Below are positions 35,301 to 44,651 of a DNA stretch of 64,000 nt, in pieces. The DNA is taken from NCBI RefSeq assembly GCF_900111355.1, contig NZ_FOHA01000005.1, positions 62,001 to 126,000 of the forward strand, read 5' to 3'. The notes beneath the pieces were generated by a model that ran no database searches, was not told where the DNA came from, and saw only the letters and a program-made list of their open reading frames with translations. The translations under genes and the position numbers were made by a program. The stretch comes from Isobaculum melis (lineage in GTDB: Bacteria; Bacillota; Bacilli; Lactobacillales; Carnobacteriaceae). Numbering within the stretch: position 1 is the stretch's first letter; every line of letters starts with the position of its first letter.

Positions 35301-35758
35301 ATGTTACATTACTTGATACTCCAACCTTTTTCCATGGGATGCGCCCAGGAGAAACCATTGAAGTACAAATTGAAAAAGGAAAAACCTTAATTATTAAGTT
35401 AATTGAAATTGGTGAACCAGATACAGAAGGCATGCGCATTATGTTCTATGAATTAAATGGACAAGGCCGCCAAATCGTCGTGAAAGATATTGGCATTCAA
35501 ACAACAAGTATTGCTAGACGAAAAATCGAACCAACAAATCAAGAACATGTTGGTGCAACCATGCCAGGATCGATTATCGAGGTATTAGTTAAACAAGGAG
35601 ACCAGGTGAAATGCGGTCAATCACTCATCACAACAGAAGCGATGAAAATGGAAACTACGATTCAAGCAAATTTTGATGGTGTGATTTCTCAAATATATGT
35701 ACAAAATGGCGATATGATTGAAACAAATGATTTATTATTAGAAGTCATTGCCAACTAG
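32330..35758 (+). CDS. pyc: Pyruvate carboxylase
   Basis: 1142-residue biotin enzyme that makes oxaloacetate from pyruvate. Domains in order: biotin carboxylase (VLVANRGEIAIRIFRAC, GGGGRGMRV), carboxyltransferase (LLTDTTFRDAHQSLLATR), and a C-terminal biotin domain with EAMKMET, whose lysine carries biotin. ATG 32330 is ten bases after GAGGAG; the GTG at 32321 touches that site. Biotin for this enzyme would be supplied by BioY and attached by BirA, both encoded at 60 kb. Confidence 0.97.
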   Translation: MEKVLVANRGEIAIRIFRACTELSMKTVAVYSNEDASSVHRFKADEAYLVGAGKKPIDAYLDMDDMIRIAKEAGADAIHPGYGFLSENITFAKKCDEAGLTFIGPTRHHLDIFGDKIKAKTAALEAGIQIIPGTDGPVAGIEDVHLFGQKYGYPIMIKAALGGGGRGMRVAHSEAEATEAFERAKSEAKAAFGSDEIYVEKYIADPKHIEVQILGDKHGNILHLFERDCSVQRRHQKVVEVAPCVSISTELRERMCQAAVKLAKHVGYVNAGTVEFLLEGDDFYFIEVNPRVQVEHTITEMVTGIDIVQSQLQIAQGQDLHKEMKLPKQKDLLLMGAAIQCRITTEDPMNHFLPDTGTIDTYRSPGGFGIRLDAGNGFQGTVVKPFYDSLLVKACVHALTFEKAVEKMDRALKEFRIRGVKTNIPFMENVINHPVFLSGEAKTTFIDTTPALFVFSKLRDRGNKTMKYISSVTVNGFPGIEKIEKPFLKLPRMPKKLKQQAPIEGTKQLLDRAGATGVTDWIKAQNQVLLTDTTFRDAHQSLLATRVRTKDFLQIAEQTAQAMPQFFSTEMWGGATFDVAYRFLNEDPWERLEKLRSQMPNVLFQMLFRGSNAVGYQNYPDNVIETFIQQAAKSGIDVFRIFDSLNWLPQMEKSIQAVRDAGKIAEAAICYTGDLFDPARQKYDVHYYKKLAKELEQQGAHIIAVKDMAGLLKPQAAYRLISELKETTDLPIHLHTHDTSGNGILTYSEAVKAGVDIVDVAMSAMSGGTSQPSLSSLYYALEHTNRSPKLDISAAQEINHYWEDVRNLYQDFENGVTAPQTEVYQHEMPGGQYSNLQQQAKAVGLEDKWDEIKAVYPKVNQLFGDIVKVTPSSKVIGDMALFMVQNNLTEEDIYQKGTQIDFPASVISFFMGDLGQPEGGFPKELQKIILKDKQPYTVRPGSLTEPIDFEKVALDLAEKIEDTPSIQDVLSYLMYPQVFLDYQKMYAQFGDVTLLDTPTFFHGMRPGETIEVQIEKGKTLIIKLIEIGEPDTEGMRIMFYELNGQGRQIVVKDIGIQTTSIARRKIEPTNQEHVGATMPGSIIEVLVKQGDQVKCGQSLITTEAMKMETTIQANFDGVISQIYVQNGDMIETNDLLLEVIAN

Positions 35759-35786
35759 TTAACAAAAAGGAGGGAAAGGTTTCAAT

Positions 35787-36827
35787 ATGAAAAATATTGT
35801 ACGTGCAATACCACTATTTTTAATTTTTATGTGGTTTGCCTATTTCTCTCCTTATTTTGGACCAGATCATTCTAAAAAAAATGAAGAGCCTGCAACTAAG
35901 CAAACAAGGCAAGTGGATCCAACTGGCACAAATATGACAGTTCTTCCAACGAATGGGTTTGCACAATATATTGGCAAAGATTTTTCGGTTTTAGAGAATG
36001 AATTTGGTCAACCAGACCGAGTAGATGAAACGGCTTATGGCTACCAATCTTATATTTACGCAAAAGATCCTCAACATTATCTGCAAGTTGGTGTCAAAGA
36101 GCACAAAGTTGTGACAATTTATGCTTTAGGAACAGCGCTGGATGTTGCTCCTTTTCAAATGGATATGTATCTAGATGATTTATATTCAATTATCACAATT
36201 GTCCCAGAAGTAGCCTTTAAATATGAGCAAAATAATTACCAATTAGAGTTAACAGAAGAGGATATGAATTATTTACCATTAGTTTGCTTTGAGAATGAAA
36301 GCTATGCAGCCTTGGAGATAGATAGTCAAACCAACCAAGTTGTTTCTCTGCGTTATTTTGATAAAGAAACACTATTAAGAGTTGCACCTTATGATGTAAG
36401 TGGCTTAAATCAATTAGAAGCCTTACCTACGATTGATGCAGAGGAATGGAAAAAAATAGATGAAAGCAATCGCAAACAAACAATGGAAATTTTTAATGTG
36501 ATTCGTCAAAGAGCGCAGCTGCCAGAATTTACAACAACTGAAGCTATTGATTTAATTTGTAAAATGTACCAGCAACAAATTTTTCATGAAAGCCCAAAAG
36601 AAGCAGATTTGAAGCAGCAACTAACAGACTTATTTACTGAACATCAAATAAAGGCACAGCGATTTTCCTATTTTGTTGAAAGCATTAAGCCTGACGCACC
36701 AAGTGTTGTTGATAAGGTATTACGTACATCAGCTTACCATCAACAACTATTTGACCCACAGCTTAACCATTTTTCTATTCATTTTTTAGAAGATAATATT
36801 TTTGGCTTATTTGTTCAAAGTGAATAA
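35787..36827 (+). CDS. YlbC-like protein: CAP-associated N-terminal domain with degenerate CAP domain
   Basis: 346 residues with an N-terminal hydrophobic anchor (PLFLIFMWFAYFSPYF), a CAP-associated domain (NGFAQYIGKDFSVLENEFGQPDR) and a C-terminal region of about 130 residues (NRKQTMEIFNVIRQRAQLPEF) in the place of the CAP/SCP domain. The histidines and GENI-type motifs of a good CAP domain are not visible, so that part looks degenerate. Position between pyc and ylbF matches ylbC of Bacillus. Function unknown. Start follows AGGAGGG. Confidence 0.8.
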   Translation: MKNIVRAIPLFLIFMWFAYFSPYFGPDHSKKNEEPATKQTRQVDPTGTNMTVLPTNGFAQYIGKDFSVLENEFGQPDRVDETAYGYQSYIYAKDPQHYLQVGVKEHKVVTIYALGTALDVAPFQMDMYLDDLYSIITIVPEVAFKYEQNNYQLELTEEDMNYLPLVCFENESYAALEIDSQTNQVVSLRYFDKETLLRVAPYDVSGLNQLEALPTIDAEEWKKIDESNRKQTMEIFNVIRQRAQLPEFTTTEAIDLICKMYQQQIFHESPKEADLKQQLTDLFTEHQIKAQRFSYFVESIKPDAPSVVDKVLRTSAYHQQLFDPQLNHFSIHFLEDNIFGLFVQSE

Positions 36828-36906
36828 TGAAGAAATAGCTAGCAATTTTCCTGTTTATTCTGTACAATTTGAGTAGGTAAAAAAATGAATGAAAGTAAGT
36901 GACTAA

Positions 36907-37347
36907 ATGATAGTAAATGATGCTTATTTTAAAATAGAAGATCAAGCGTTACTGTTGGTAGAACAAATTATGCGCAGTGAAGTAGCTAGACAATATAAAG
37001 AAGCAAAGGCTGAGTTACAAAATAATGAAAGTGCCCAGCAAAAAATTCAGGATTTTCAGCTAGCAAAAGAAAAATTTGAAGAACTGAGTCGTTTTGGCGA
37101 TTATGCGCCTGGCTTTAAAGAATTAAGAAGAGAAGTCAGAGCCTTAAAAAGAGCAATGGATATGGATGAAGTTGTTGCCTCTTTTAGATTTGCTGAGATG
37201 GATTTGCAAACCGTTTTAGATGAAGTCAGTTTAACCATTGCAAAACAAGTTTCTGAAACAATTAAAGTACCAACTGGTAATCCATTTTTTGAATCAAAAA
37301 GTGGCAAATCTGGTTGTAGTAGTGGCGGCAGCTGTGGGTGTAGTTAA
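36907..37347 (+). CDS. ylbF: YlbF (RicF) family regulator
   Basis: 146 residues, mostly helical, with a Cys-rich tail GCSSGGSCGCS. YlbF belongs to the Y-complex (RicA/RicF/RicT), which binds Fe-S clusters and directs RNase Y in Bacillus, and is needed there for competence and biofilm genes. It is followed by ylbG after two bases, then rsmD and coaD, as in Bacillus. Start ATG 36907 has a weak ribosome site. Confidence 0.92.
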   Translation: MIVNDAYFKIEDQALLLVEQIMRSEVARQYKEAKAELQNNESAQQKIQDFQLAKEKFEELSRFGDYAPGFKELRREVRALKRAMDMDEVVASFRFAEMDLQTVLDEVSLTIAKQVSETIKVPTGNPFFESKSGKSGCSSGGSCGCS

Positions 37348-37361
37348 GGATGGTGGAAAAA

Positions 37362-37667
37362 ATGATTGAAAGACAAGGCTTGATTGTTTGGGTCTATAGT
37401 TTAAGAAATTTAAAAATACTCAAAAGACATGGTTTAGTACACTATGTATCAAAAAAAATGAAATATGTTGTACTTTATACAAATCGAGAAGATATTGAAA
37501 TGCTTGAAAGAAAAATCAAAGAACTACATTTCGTTAGAAAAGTAGAACGCTCCTATCGTCCTGAGATTGATATGAACTTTTCCGAGAGAATTGGGACATC
37601 ACAACGTGACATAAAAGAAGTTAATGAAGCTGAATTAACAGAGACAATCTTAATTGAACCTGTTTAA
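37362..37667 (+). CDS. ylbG: YlbG family protein (DUF2129)
   Basis: About 101 residues with the family start MIERQGLIVWVYSLRNLKIL and the Lys/Arg-rich core. Function unknown; the gene nearly always sits beside ylbF. I chose ATG 37362 because it follows GGTGGAAAAA; an ATG at 37350 is immediately behind its possible ribosome site. A terminator follows. Confidence 0.88.
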   Translation: MIERQGLIVWVYSLRNLKILKRHGLVHYVSKKMKYVVLYTNREDIEMLERKIKELHFVRKVERSYRPEIDMNFSERIGTSQRDIKEVNEAELTETILIEPV

Positions 37668-37676
37668 AACAAAGTA

Positions 37677-37703
37677 AGCGACACAAATAGTGTCGCTTTT
37701 TTT
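37677..37703 (+). terminator. ylbFG terminator
   Basis: AGCGACAC and GTGTCGCT with loop AAATA and a T-run. Confidence 0.92.
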
Positions 37704-37759
37704 GCTGAAAAAGGGTAAAATATAGACTATTAATGAACAAATGAAGGGATGAACAACAG

Positions 37760-38314
37760 ATGCGTGTAATTTCTGGTGAATATGGTGGAAGAAGATTAAA
37801 GGCGGTGCCTGGCGTCAATACAAGACCAACAACAGATAAAATCAAAGAATCTATTTTTAATATGATTGGTCCTTATTTTGATGGTGGCGTTGTGTTAGAT
37901 TTATTTGCTGGAAGTGGTGGGTTGAGTATTGAAGCAGTTTCCCGAGGCTATGATCGTGCCATCCTCATTGATAAAGCACCACAAGCCATTCAAACCATTA
38001 AAGAAAATATTGAGATAACAAAGGAAGTAGAAAAATTTGATGTTTTTCGTAATGATGCTAAAAGAGCGATTCAACTATTAGCTAAAAAAGAGGAAAAAAT
38101 TGACTTATTATTTCTTGATCCACCCTATGCAAAGCAAGAAATTGTTCAACAAATTGAACAAATGAATCAGTTAGACTTATTTAATCACCAAGCGATGATT
38201 GTTTGTGAAGTAGATAAACAGGTTGATTTACCTGAGATGATTGATGATTTTATTTGTTTGAAGAATGAAAAATATGGTGTAACTAAAATTGTAATTTATG
38301 AAAAGAGGGCTTAG
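37760..38314 (+). CDS. rsmD: 16S rRNA (guanine966-N2)-methyltransferase
   Basis: 184 residues. SAM-binding motif [19 protein letters not shown] and catalytic FLDPPYAK (DPPY) are present; the start [12 protein letters not shown] is diagnostic of RsmD. Its 3' end touches coaD (about one base before its ATG), a coupling also found in Bacillus. Confidence 0.95.
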   Translation: MRVISGEYGGRRLKAVPGVNTRPTTDKIKESIFNMIGPYFDGGVVLDLFAGSGGLSIEAVSRGYDRAILIDKAPQAIQTIKENIEITKEVEKFDVFRNDAKRAIQLLAKKEEKIDLLFLDPPYAKQEIVQQIEQMNQLDLFNHQAMIVCEVDKQVDLPEMIDDFICLKNEKYGVTKIVIYEKRA

Positions 38315-38315
38315 T

Positions 38316-38804
38316 ATGACAAAAGTGGCATTAGTTCCAGGAAGCTTTGATCCACCCACTAATGGGCATATTGACATGATGAAAAGGGCCGCTGGTTTAT
38401 TTGATCAAGTGATTGTTTCCATTTCTACTAATAGTTCAAAGTCTTCCTTATTTACGGTTGCAGAAAGAAAAGCTTTTATTGAAGAAGCTTTAAGTGAATA
38501 CTCAAATATTCAAGTTGCCATTCATCAGGATGGATTAACCGTTGATTTTGCTAAAGAAGTTGGCGCAAATGTGATGGTTCGAGGGCTACGAGGCATGGCT
38601 GATTATGAATATGAAGCACAAATAGCTGCAATGAATCATTATCAAAATGAGCAAATAGAAACGGTCTTTTTAATGACAGATAAAAAATATCAATTTGTCA
38701 GCTCAAGTATTATTAAAGAAGTGGCTAAATTTAATGGGCGTATCACAGATTTAGTTCCGGCAAATGTTGTTGCTGCTTTAAAACAAAAATTGAAGCAGGA
38801 TTAG
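38316..38804 (+). CDS. coaD: Pantetheine-phosphate adenylyltransferase
   Basis: 162 residues, fourth step of coenzyme A synthesis. PGSFDPPTNGHIDM carries the TxGH nucleotidyltransferase motif, and FVSSSIIKEVA holds the ISSxxxR-like loop. ATG 38316 follows GAGGG, so the upstream in-frame ATG at 38298, inside rsmD, is not used. Confidence 0.96.
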   Translation: MTKVALVPGSFDPPTNGHIDMMKRAAGLFDQVIVSISTNSSKSSLFTVAERKAFIEEALSEYSNIQVAIHQDGLTVDFAKEVGANVMVRGLRGMADYEYEAQIAAMNHYQNEQIETVFLMTDKKYQFVSSSIIKEVAKFNGRITDLVPANVVAALKQKLKQD

Positions 38805-38816
38805 GGGGCTTTATCA

Positions 38817-39863
38817 ATGAAAGAAAAAATAAAAAAATATAAAATCCCCCTTATTTTAGTCAGCTTTATCGCGTTGCTATTTATTGGCTATTTTCCATTA
38901 GATTATTATATTGAGTCCCCAGGTAATGCCGTTAGGTTAAATGATTTAGTTGAGGTAGATCATGAATATGATCAAAATGATGGCAGTTATATGCTAACCA
39001 CTGTTAGGATTGCTAAAGCTACACCGTTAACTTACTTTTTTCAATATTTACCCTTTCGTGAAGGAATCAAGAGTACTGATTTATTTGATGAAGACCAATC
39101 AGAGGATGAATATGATATTGAGCAGCAACATGCCATGTCTAGTTCAATAAACAGTGCGATACAAGTCGCTTTTACAGCAGCAGATGAGCCTTATGAAGTT
39201 GATTATCACGGGATTTATGTTTTATCTGTGTTAAAAGAAAGTCAGCTTTATCAGCAAATTAAAGCGGGAGATACCATCACATCAATTGATGACCAACCAT
39301 TTGAAAGCGCGCAGGAATTTACAGCCTATATTAGCTCTAAAGAAATTGGAGATAAAATTAGCATTGCATATGAAAATGCAGCTGGAAATAATGAGAAGCT
39401 GACCACTGAGTTAATCGATTTAGGCGAAGGCCGTGCTGGTATAGGGATTACATTAATTGATGATTATACCGTGACACCAAGTAAACCTGTCTCAATCGCA
39501 ACTGATAGAATCGGTGGTCCCTCTGCTGGTTTTATGTTTACATTAGCCATTTATACCCAATTAACAAATGAGGATTTAAGAAACGGACGGGAAATTGCGG
39601 GCACAGGTACCATGAGCCCAGATGGTACAGTAGGTCGAATTGGTGGGATTGATAAAAAGGTAGTGGCAGCAGATAAAGAAGGGGCAGAAATTTTCTTTGC
39701 ACCAGATGATGAAATCACACCTGAAATGAAAGAAATCTATCCTGATATCAAAACAAATTATGAAGAAGCAAAGGAAGCAGCAGAAAAATGTCAGACTAAA
39801 ATGAAAATAGTTCCTATTCGTCATTTTCAAGATGCTTTAGATTATTTAAAAGAACATTCATAA
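38817..39863 (+). CDS. YlbL/SepM-like membrane protease (PDZ plus Lon-type S16 domain)
   Basis: 348 residues: one N-terminal membrane helix (IPLILVSFIALLFIGYFPLD), a PDZ domain in the middle (GIYVLSVLKESQLYQQIKAGDTI), and a Lon-like catalytic domain with Ser in RIGGPSAGFMF and Lys in GGIDKKVVAADKEGA. Acts outside the membrane. In Streptococcus mutans the related SepM trims a competence peptide. It follows coaD by 12 bases. Confidence 0.9.
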   Translation: MKEKIKKYKIPLILVSFIALLFIGYFPLDYYIESPGNAVRLNDLVEVDHEYDQNDGSYMLTTVRIAKATPLTYFFQYLPFREGIKSTDLFDEDQSEDEYDIEQQHAMSSSINSAIQVAFTAADEPYEVDYHGIYVLSVLKESQLYQQIKAGDTITSIDDQPFESAQEFTAYISSKEIGDKISIAYENAAGNNEKLTTELIDLGEGRAGIGITLIDDYTVTPSKPVSIATDRIGGPSAGFMFTLAIYTQLTNEDLRNGREIAGTGTMSPDGTVGRIGGIDKKVVAADKEGAEIFFAPDDEITPEMKEIYPDIKTNYEEAKEAAEKCQTKMKIVPIRHFQDALDYLKEHS

Positions 39864-39890
39864 AACAGCAAATTTATTTGCTGTTTTTTT
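39862..39890 (+). terminator. Terminator after the ylbL-like gene
   Basis: AAAACAGCAAA and TTTGCTGTTTTTTT with loop TTTA. Confidence 0.9.
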
Positions 39891-39927
39891 GTTTATTTAC
39901 ATATATTAAAACTAAGGAGGTGAAATC

Positions 39928-40554
39928 ATGGATGTGCATCAAATCATTCGCTATTATCAAACGTATAAAAAATATTTATTGATTGCAGGGATTGTGCTGG
40001 GGATGATTGTTCTTTTTTTGAGTCAATTATCAAAGAAAGAACAACCAGTAGTACAGTCTAACTTGACCAATCTATCAGAGGTTTCCGAAGAAGCAGATGC
40101 ACCAGAAGAAATAAAATCACCACAAATATTTGTTGATATTAAAGGAGCGGTTTTACATCCAGGAATCTATGAAGTCTTACCAGAAAGTCGAGTAGCTAGT
40201 CTAATTGAATTAGCAGGTGGATTAACAGAGCAAGCAGATGCAAAACAAATAAATTTAGCCCAGCAGCTTCAAGATGAGATGGTTATTTATGTGCCAATAC
40301 TTGGAGAAGAGCCGATGATACAAGAGAATGAAGGGGCTTTATCCCAACAAAAAGATTCAACAAAAATTAATTTAAATAAAGCAACATTAGAAGAGCTACA
40401 AAAAATACCAGGAGTAGGGCAAAAGAAAGCAGAGGCAATTTTACAGTATCGAGAAGAAAAAGGTGCCTTTAAAAAAATTGAAGAGATTACTGAGATTTCA
40501 GGAATTGGTTCTCAGACATTTGAGAAATTAAAAGAATTTATTGTTGTTCAATAA
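39928..40554 (+). CDS. comEA: Competence DNA receptor ComEA
   Basis: 208 residues: one N-terminal membrane helix (LLIAGIVLGMIVLFLSQL), an SLBB domain (IFVDIKGAVLHPGIYEV) and a C-terminal double helix-hairpin-helix (INLNKATLEELQKIPGVGQK, then ISGIGSQTFEKLK) that binds double-stranded DNA. ATG 39928 follows AAGGAGGTGA, one of the strongest ribosome sites in the window. comEA, comEB and comEC follow in the classical order. Confidence 0.95.
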   Translation: MDVHQIIRYYQTYKKYLLIAGIVLGMIVLFLSQLSKKEQPVVQSNLTNLSEVSEEADAPEEIKSPQIFVDIKGAVLHPGIYEVLPESRVASLIELAGGLTEQADAKQINLAQQLQDEMVIYVPILGEEPMIQENEGALSQQKDSTKINLNKATLEELQKIPGVGQKKAEAILQYREEKGAFKKIEEITEISGIGSQTFEKLKEFIVVQ

Positions 40555-40658
40555 AAGAATACTTGCTTGATTATTTTTCCTTGCGTATACTAGAAAGAAA
40601 AGCAGAATAAGCTTAAGGAATAAACCAAGAGCTATCGCTAGAAAAAGGAGGAAATAAA

Positions 40659-41150
40659 TTGATAGAAAGAATACCTTGGGACCAATATTTTATGGCACAG
40701 AGCCAATTATTATCACTAAGAAGTACCTGTACACGTTTAATGGTTGGTGCAACGATTGTGAGGGATAAACGTATTATAGCAGGTGGATATAATGGGTCAG
40801 TTACTGCGGATGATCATTGTATTGATGAAGGCTGTTATATTGTGGATGGCCATTGTTTAAGAACCATCCATGCAGAAATGAATGCCATTTTACAATGTGC
40901 AAAATTTGGCGTACCAACAGAGGGTGCTGAAATTTATGTGACACATTTTCCTTGTTTACAATGCACTAAAATGATTTTACAAGCAGGAATTAAAACGATT
41001 CATTATCAAGCTGATTACAAAAATGATGAATATGCTTTAAAATTACTTAAACAAGCTGGTGTTGCCCTACATCAAGTGCGTTTATCGCAAGATTATTTTA
41101 AACAATTGCATTTTGATGAAACTACTGATCATCAAGGCTGCGATTGCTAA
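40659..41150 (+). CDS. comEB: ComEB, deoxycytidylate deaminase
   Basis: 163 residues, cytidine/dCMP deaminase fold. Zinc site: TIHAEMNAIL and FPCLQCTKM (HAE and PCxxC). The enzyme converts dCMP to dUMP; its part in competence is uncertain in any species. The start is TTG 40659, seven bases after AAAGGAGG. Confidence 0.94.
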   Translation: MIERIPWDQYFMAQSQLLSLRSTCTRLMVGATIVRDKRIIAGGYNGSVTADDHCIDEGCYIVDGHCLRTIHAEMNAILQCAKFGVPTEGAEIYVTHFPCLQCTKMILQAGIKTIHYQADYKNDEYALKLLKQAGVALHQVRLSQDYFKQLHFDETTDHQGCDC

Positions 41151-41167
41151 GATTCCTTTAACGAGCG

Positions 41168-43507
41168 ATGAAAGGTTATCTTATTTTTCCTGGTATATTA
41201 TCGCTTTTAATCGTAGTTGCTTTATTTTATCCAAATGCTATTTTTATCTATTTACTACTTTTGTTATTTTTATTCCGCTTAGGCCACACAAAATGTTTAA
41301 AAGTGATTAGTCTTACCATTTTTTGTGGTCTAGTGGTGTTACTTGTTGGTTATTTTAAAATATATCATGTCTCAACCTTGCTTAATGGTACGGAAACACA
41401 GCTTCAAGTTCAGGTAGCGCCAGATGGGATTAAAGTAAATGGGAATCTCTTACGTTTACAGGGATCCTATCAAACGGATAAAGGCAAAGAAACACTCATT
41501 TTATTCTATACACTAGCCAATGAAGAAGAACAAAAAGCTTGGCAGAAACAATCTGATCCATTACAACTAGAGGTTATTGGTACACTAGAATGTCCTGAAG
41601 GCAATCGAAATCGATACCAATTTAATTATCAACAATATTTAAAACACCAGGGAATTCAGTGGGTTATGAGTATTGATCAGATTAAAAAGCAACAGGTGAA
41701 CCAGCCAAATTGGTGGGCGTTTGATGTCAGGCTGACAAAGCTTCGCATACAGGCGATTCAAACATTGGAACAAAAATTTAATCAGCGATCTTTTAGTTAT
41801 ATTGTTGCGCTTGTTATTGGCAATGGTGATTTTATAGAGCCTGAGTATAAGGAAATTCAGCAACAGTTGGGGATTGTGCCGCTTTTTGTTATTTCTGGCT
41901 TACATATTCATTTTTTATGTCAGTTTATTGAGTATTTTCTATTAAGGATAGGTGTGACGAAAGAAAAAAGTCAGTGTCTTTTATTAGTCGGTTTGTTGAT
42001 TTATGGTCAATTTGTTGGGTTTGGTGTGAGTGTCATGCGTGTGGTACTGATTCACTTCTTCACATTCCTTGCAGCCTTACTAAAACAACGGTTTGCATCA
42101 CTTGATTATTTCTTTTTAGCACTGATTGTTTCGCTGCTTTATCAACCACAATTTATCCTAAATATTGGTTTTCAACTTTCTTATGGTGTCACAGCCATCT
42201 TCTTATTATTTGGATATCTTGTTCAACCGCTCTCAAGTATCAAAAAAAATCTGTTCCTCTCATTCTTAGCTTCTCTTTTTTCTGCACCTATTTTAGCCTT
42301 TCATTTCTTTGAAATTCCTCTTTATTCCATGTTATTTAATTGTTTATTATTACCATTCTTTGAGTGGGTGCTGATTCCACTTTGTTTTTTTCTATGTTTA
42401 GTAGGCTTATGTTTTTCAGCTACTTCACTAGTTTTAACGTTAGTCGTACAATTATCAAATGGTATTTTTCTTTTTTTAGATGATTTATTAATGTTTTTTG
42501 GTAAATTACCCTATTTAACTTTTGTAACAGGTAGGCTCTCCATTTTCACAATAAGTATTTATTTTTGCGGCTTTTTTGGTCTATTGATTTATTTATATCA
42601 ACCTAAGAAATTTTATCGTTCTATTAGTAGCATCCTGGTTTGCTGTCTATTTATTTTAGTTGGTTCCATTCAAATAAAAAATTACTTCATGGCAGGGGAA
42701 GTGATGATGATTGATGTTGGGCAAGGAGATGCCATTTTAATTCGTTTGCCAAATCATCAGGGAGATTATTTAATTGATACAGGTGGACAAATAAGCTATG
42801 AAAAGGCAGCTTGGCAAATTCGCTCAAATGAACAAAGCTTAGCTAAAAAAACGCTGATTCCTTATTTAAAAAGTGAAGGGATTACAAGGTTAGAGACAGT
42901 ATTTATTACCCATGCGCATTTAGATCATTTTGGTGCCTTAGAGGAATTAAGTGAAGAGATTCAAATTGATGAGGTCGTTTTTCCTAAAGGCTCTGACAAA
43001 AGCAGCACCTTTTCAACTGTTTTAAACAAGCTTGATGAAAAAGGGCTTCAACTAACACCAGTCTTGGCTGAAACGACTTATCAAAAGCAGTCATTTTCTG
43101 CTGAAATTCTCTTTCCGTTTAAAGTAGAAACAGGGGGAAACAATGATTCATTGGTACTTCAGACAACATTTGGTACATTGAGTTGGTTATTTGTAGGGGA
43201 TTTAGAGAAAGAAGGAGAAGCTGAGTTATTAAAAAAATATCCGCAATTAAAAATAGATGTTTTAAAAATTGGTCATCATGGTAGTAAAACCTCTAGTTCA
43301 GCAGCGTTTATTGAACAGTTACAGCCAACTTATGGTTTGATTTCTTGTGGCAAAAAGAATCGTTTTGATCATCCGCATAAAATTACGCTTGATCAATTAC
43401 TATCTAGCCAAGTGATGATTTACCGAACAGACTTACAAGGGGCAATTTATATGAAATACATGCCTAACGAACATGAGCCTTTTCAAAAGATTTTAACAAA
43501 TGACTAA
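41168..43507 (+). CDS. comEC: ComEC/Rec2 DNA uptake channel
   Basis: 779-residue membrane protein that takes single-stranded DNA into the cell. It has an N-terminal helix pair, an OB-like region, the competence membrane core (VALVIGNGDFIEPEYKEI, VISGLHIHFL) and a C-terminal metallo-beta-lactamase-like domain with FITHAHLDHFGALEEL and GHHGSKTSSS. The reading frame is intact. It starts 17 bases after comEB with only a weak ribosome site. Confidence 0.95.
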   Translation: MKGYLIFPGILSLLIVVALFYPNAIFIYLLLLLFLFRLGHTKCLKVISLTIFCGLVVLLVGYFKIYHVSTLLNGTETQLQVQVAPDGIKVNGNLLRLQGSYQTDKGKETLILFYTLANEEEQKAWQKQSDPLQLEVIGTLECPEGNRNRYQFNYQQYLKHQGIQWVMSIDQIKKQQVNQPNWWAFDVRLTKLRIQAIQTLEQKFNQRSFSYIVALVIGNGDFIEPEYKEIQQQLGIVPLFVISGLHIHFLCQFIEYFLLRIGVTKEKSQCLLLVGLLIYGQFVGFGVSVMRVVLIHFFTFLAALLKQRFASLDYFFLALIVSLLYQPQFILNIGFQLSYGVTAIFLLFGYLVQPLSSIKKNLFLSFLASLFSAPILAFHFFEIPLYSMLFNCLLLPFFEWVLIPLCFFLCLVGLCFSATSLVLTLVVQLSNGIFLFLDDLLMFFGKLPYLTFVTGRLSIFTISIYFCGFFGLLIYLYQPKKFYRSISSILVCCLFILVGSIQIKNYFMAGEVMMIDVGQGDAILIRLPNHQGDYLIDTGGQISYEKAAWQIRSNEQSLAKKTLIPYLKSEGITRLETVFITHAHLDHFGALEELSEEIQIDEVVFPKGSDKSSTFSTVLNKLDEKGLQLTPVLAETTYQKQSFSAEILFPFKVETGGNNDSLVLQTTFGTLSWLFVGDLEKEGEAELLKKYPQLKIDVLKIGHHGSKTSSSAAFIEQLQPTYGLISCGKKNRFDHPHKITLDQLLSSQVMIYRTDLQGAIYMKYMPNEHEPFQKILTND

Positions 43508-43567
43508 AAGAGCTTGCAATTTCTTGGATAGCTTTGTAACATAAAAGAGGAAGAAAGAAGGGATGAA

Positions 43568-44605
43568 ATGAATTTTACCAAAGAAATGTCAAAAATTTCT
43601 CAACAGCAATTTTCATCTGTGTATCTCGTATTAGGTACTGAAGCATATTTGAGAGATCAAGCAAAAGCTAGTTTCTTAAAGAATGCATTATCAGAGGATG
43701 AAATCGATTTAAATTTTGGTAGTTATGATATGAATGTGACGCCACTAGCTGCTGCTATTGAAGATGCCGCTTCTGTTCCTTTTTTTGGTGATAGAAGATT
43801 GGTCTATATTGAAAACCCTTATTTCTTAACAGGGGAGCGTAGTAAAAGTAAATTAGAACATGATATTGAGCAATTAACTTCTTATTTAAATGATCCACCA
43901 CCATATAGTGTGCTTGTTTTTTTCGCACCCTATGAAAAATTAGATGAACGAAAAAAAATTGTCAAGCAATTAAAAAAAGTAGCAACAATTATCGAAACAG
44001 GGGCACTTTCAGAAAAAGATACAAGACATTTTCTAAGAGACTATATTCAAAATGAAGGATATGAAATCTCACCAGAAGCATTTGAATTATTGATTCAGTT
44101 AACAGATGCCAATCTATCAAGTGCCATGGGAGAATTGCCAAAACTTTTTCTATATGTAGCAGACACAAAGAAAATTTCAAAAGAGATGGTTACAAATCTT
44201 GTTCCCAAAACACTAGAACAAAATATTTTTGATTTAGTGCCAGCCGTTTTAAATAAACAAGTTGAAAAAGCGTTGACGATTTATCGAGATTTATTATTAC
44301 AAAAAGAAGAACCAATTAAAATTCATGCCATTTTATCCACTCATTTTAGATTGATGCTACAAGTTAGAATTTGTATACAAAAGGGCTATCAACAAGGAGA
44401 TATTGCGAGCATGCTGAAAATCCATCCTTATCGTGTGAAATTAGCAATGCAGCAAGTGAAAAAATTTGATATGAACACTTTATCAACTGCTTTTCAAGGT
44501 TTAGTTGATGCAGAATATGCCTTAAAAACAGGGCAAGGAAATAGAGAAATGCAATTCGAATTATTTGTTTTAAAATTTGCTGATCAGCATGCAATGGCAA
44601 ACTAA
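43568..44605 (+). CDS. holA: DNA polymerase III subunit delta
   Basis: 345 residues. Clamp-loader subunit with the start SSVYLVLGTEAYLRDQAK (typical of delta) and the C-terminal helical collar with HFRLMLQVRIC and GNREMQFELFVLKFA. ATG 43568 follows AGAAGGGAT. Convergent with rpsT as in Bacillus and streptococci. Confidence 0.94.
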   Translation: MNFTKEMSKISQQQFSSVYLVLGTEAYLRDQAKASFLKNALSEDEIDLNFGSYDMNVTPLAAAIEDAASVPFFGDRRLVYIENPYFLTGERSKSKLEHDIEQLTSYLNDPPPYSVLVFFAPYEKLDERKKIVKQLKKVATIIETGALSEKDTRHFLRDYIQNEGYEISPEAFELLIQLTDANLSSAMGELPKLFLYVADTKKISKEMVTNLVPKTLEQNIFDLVPAVLNKQVEKALTIYRDLLLQKEEPIKIHAILSTHFRLMLQVRICIQKGYQQGDIASMLKIHPYRVKLAMQQVKKFDMNTLSTAFQGLVDAEYALKTGQGNREMQFELFVLKFADQHAMAN

Positions 44606-44650
44606 AAAAGAGTGAAGCTTGTGGTAAAAAAACAAGTTTCACTCTTTTTT
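44604..44650 (+). terminator. holA terminator
   Basis: AAAAAAGAGTGAA and TTTCACTCTTTTTT, extended by CTTG/CAAG. Confidence 0.88.
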
Positions 44651-44651
44651 A

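Noticed and set aside
37704-37759. ylbH leader RNA before rsmD
   Set aside because: Only about 55 bases separate the ylbFG terminator from rsmD, and no conserved fold is visible.
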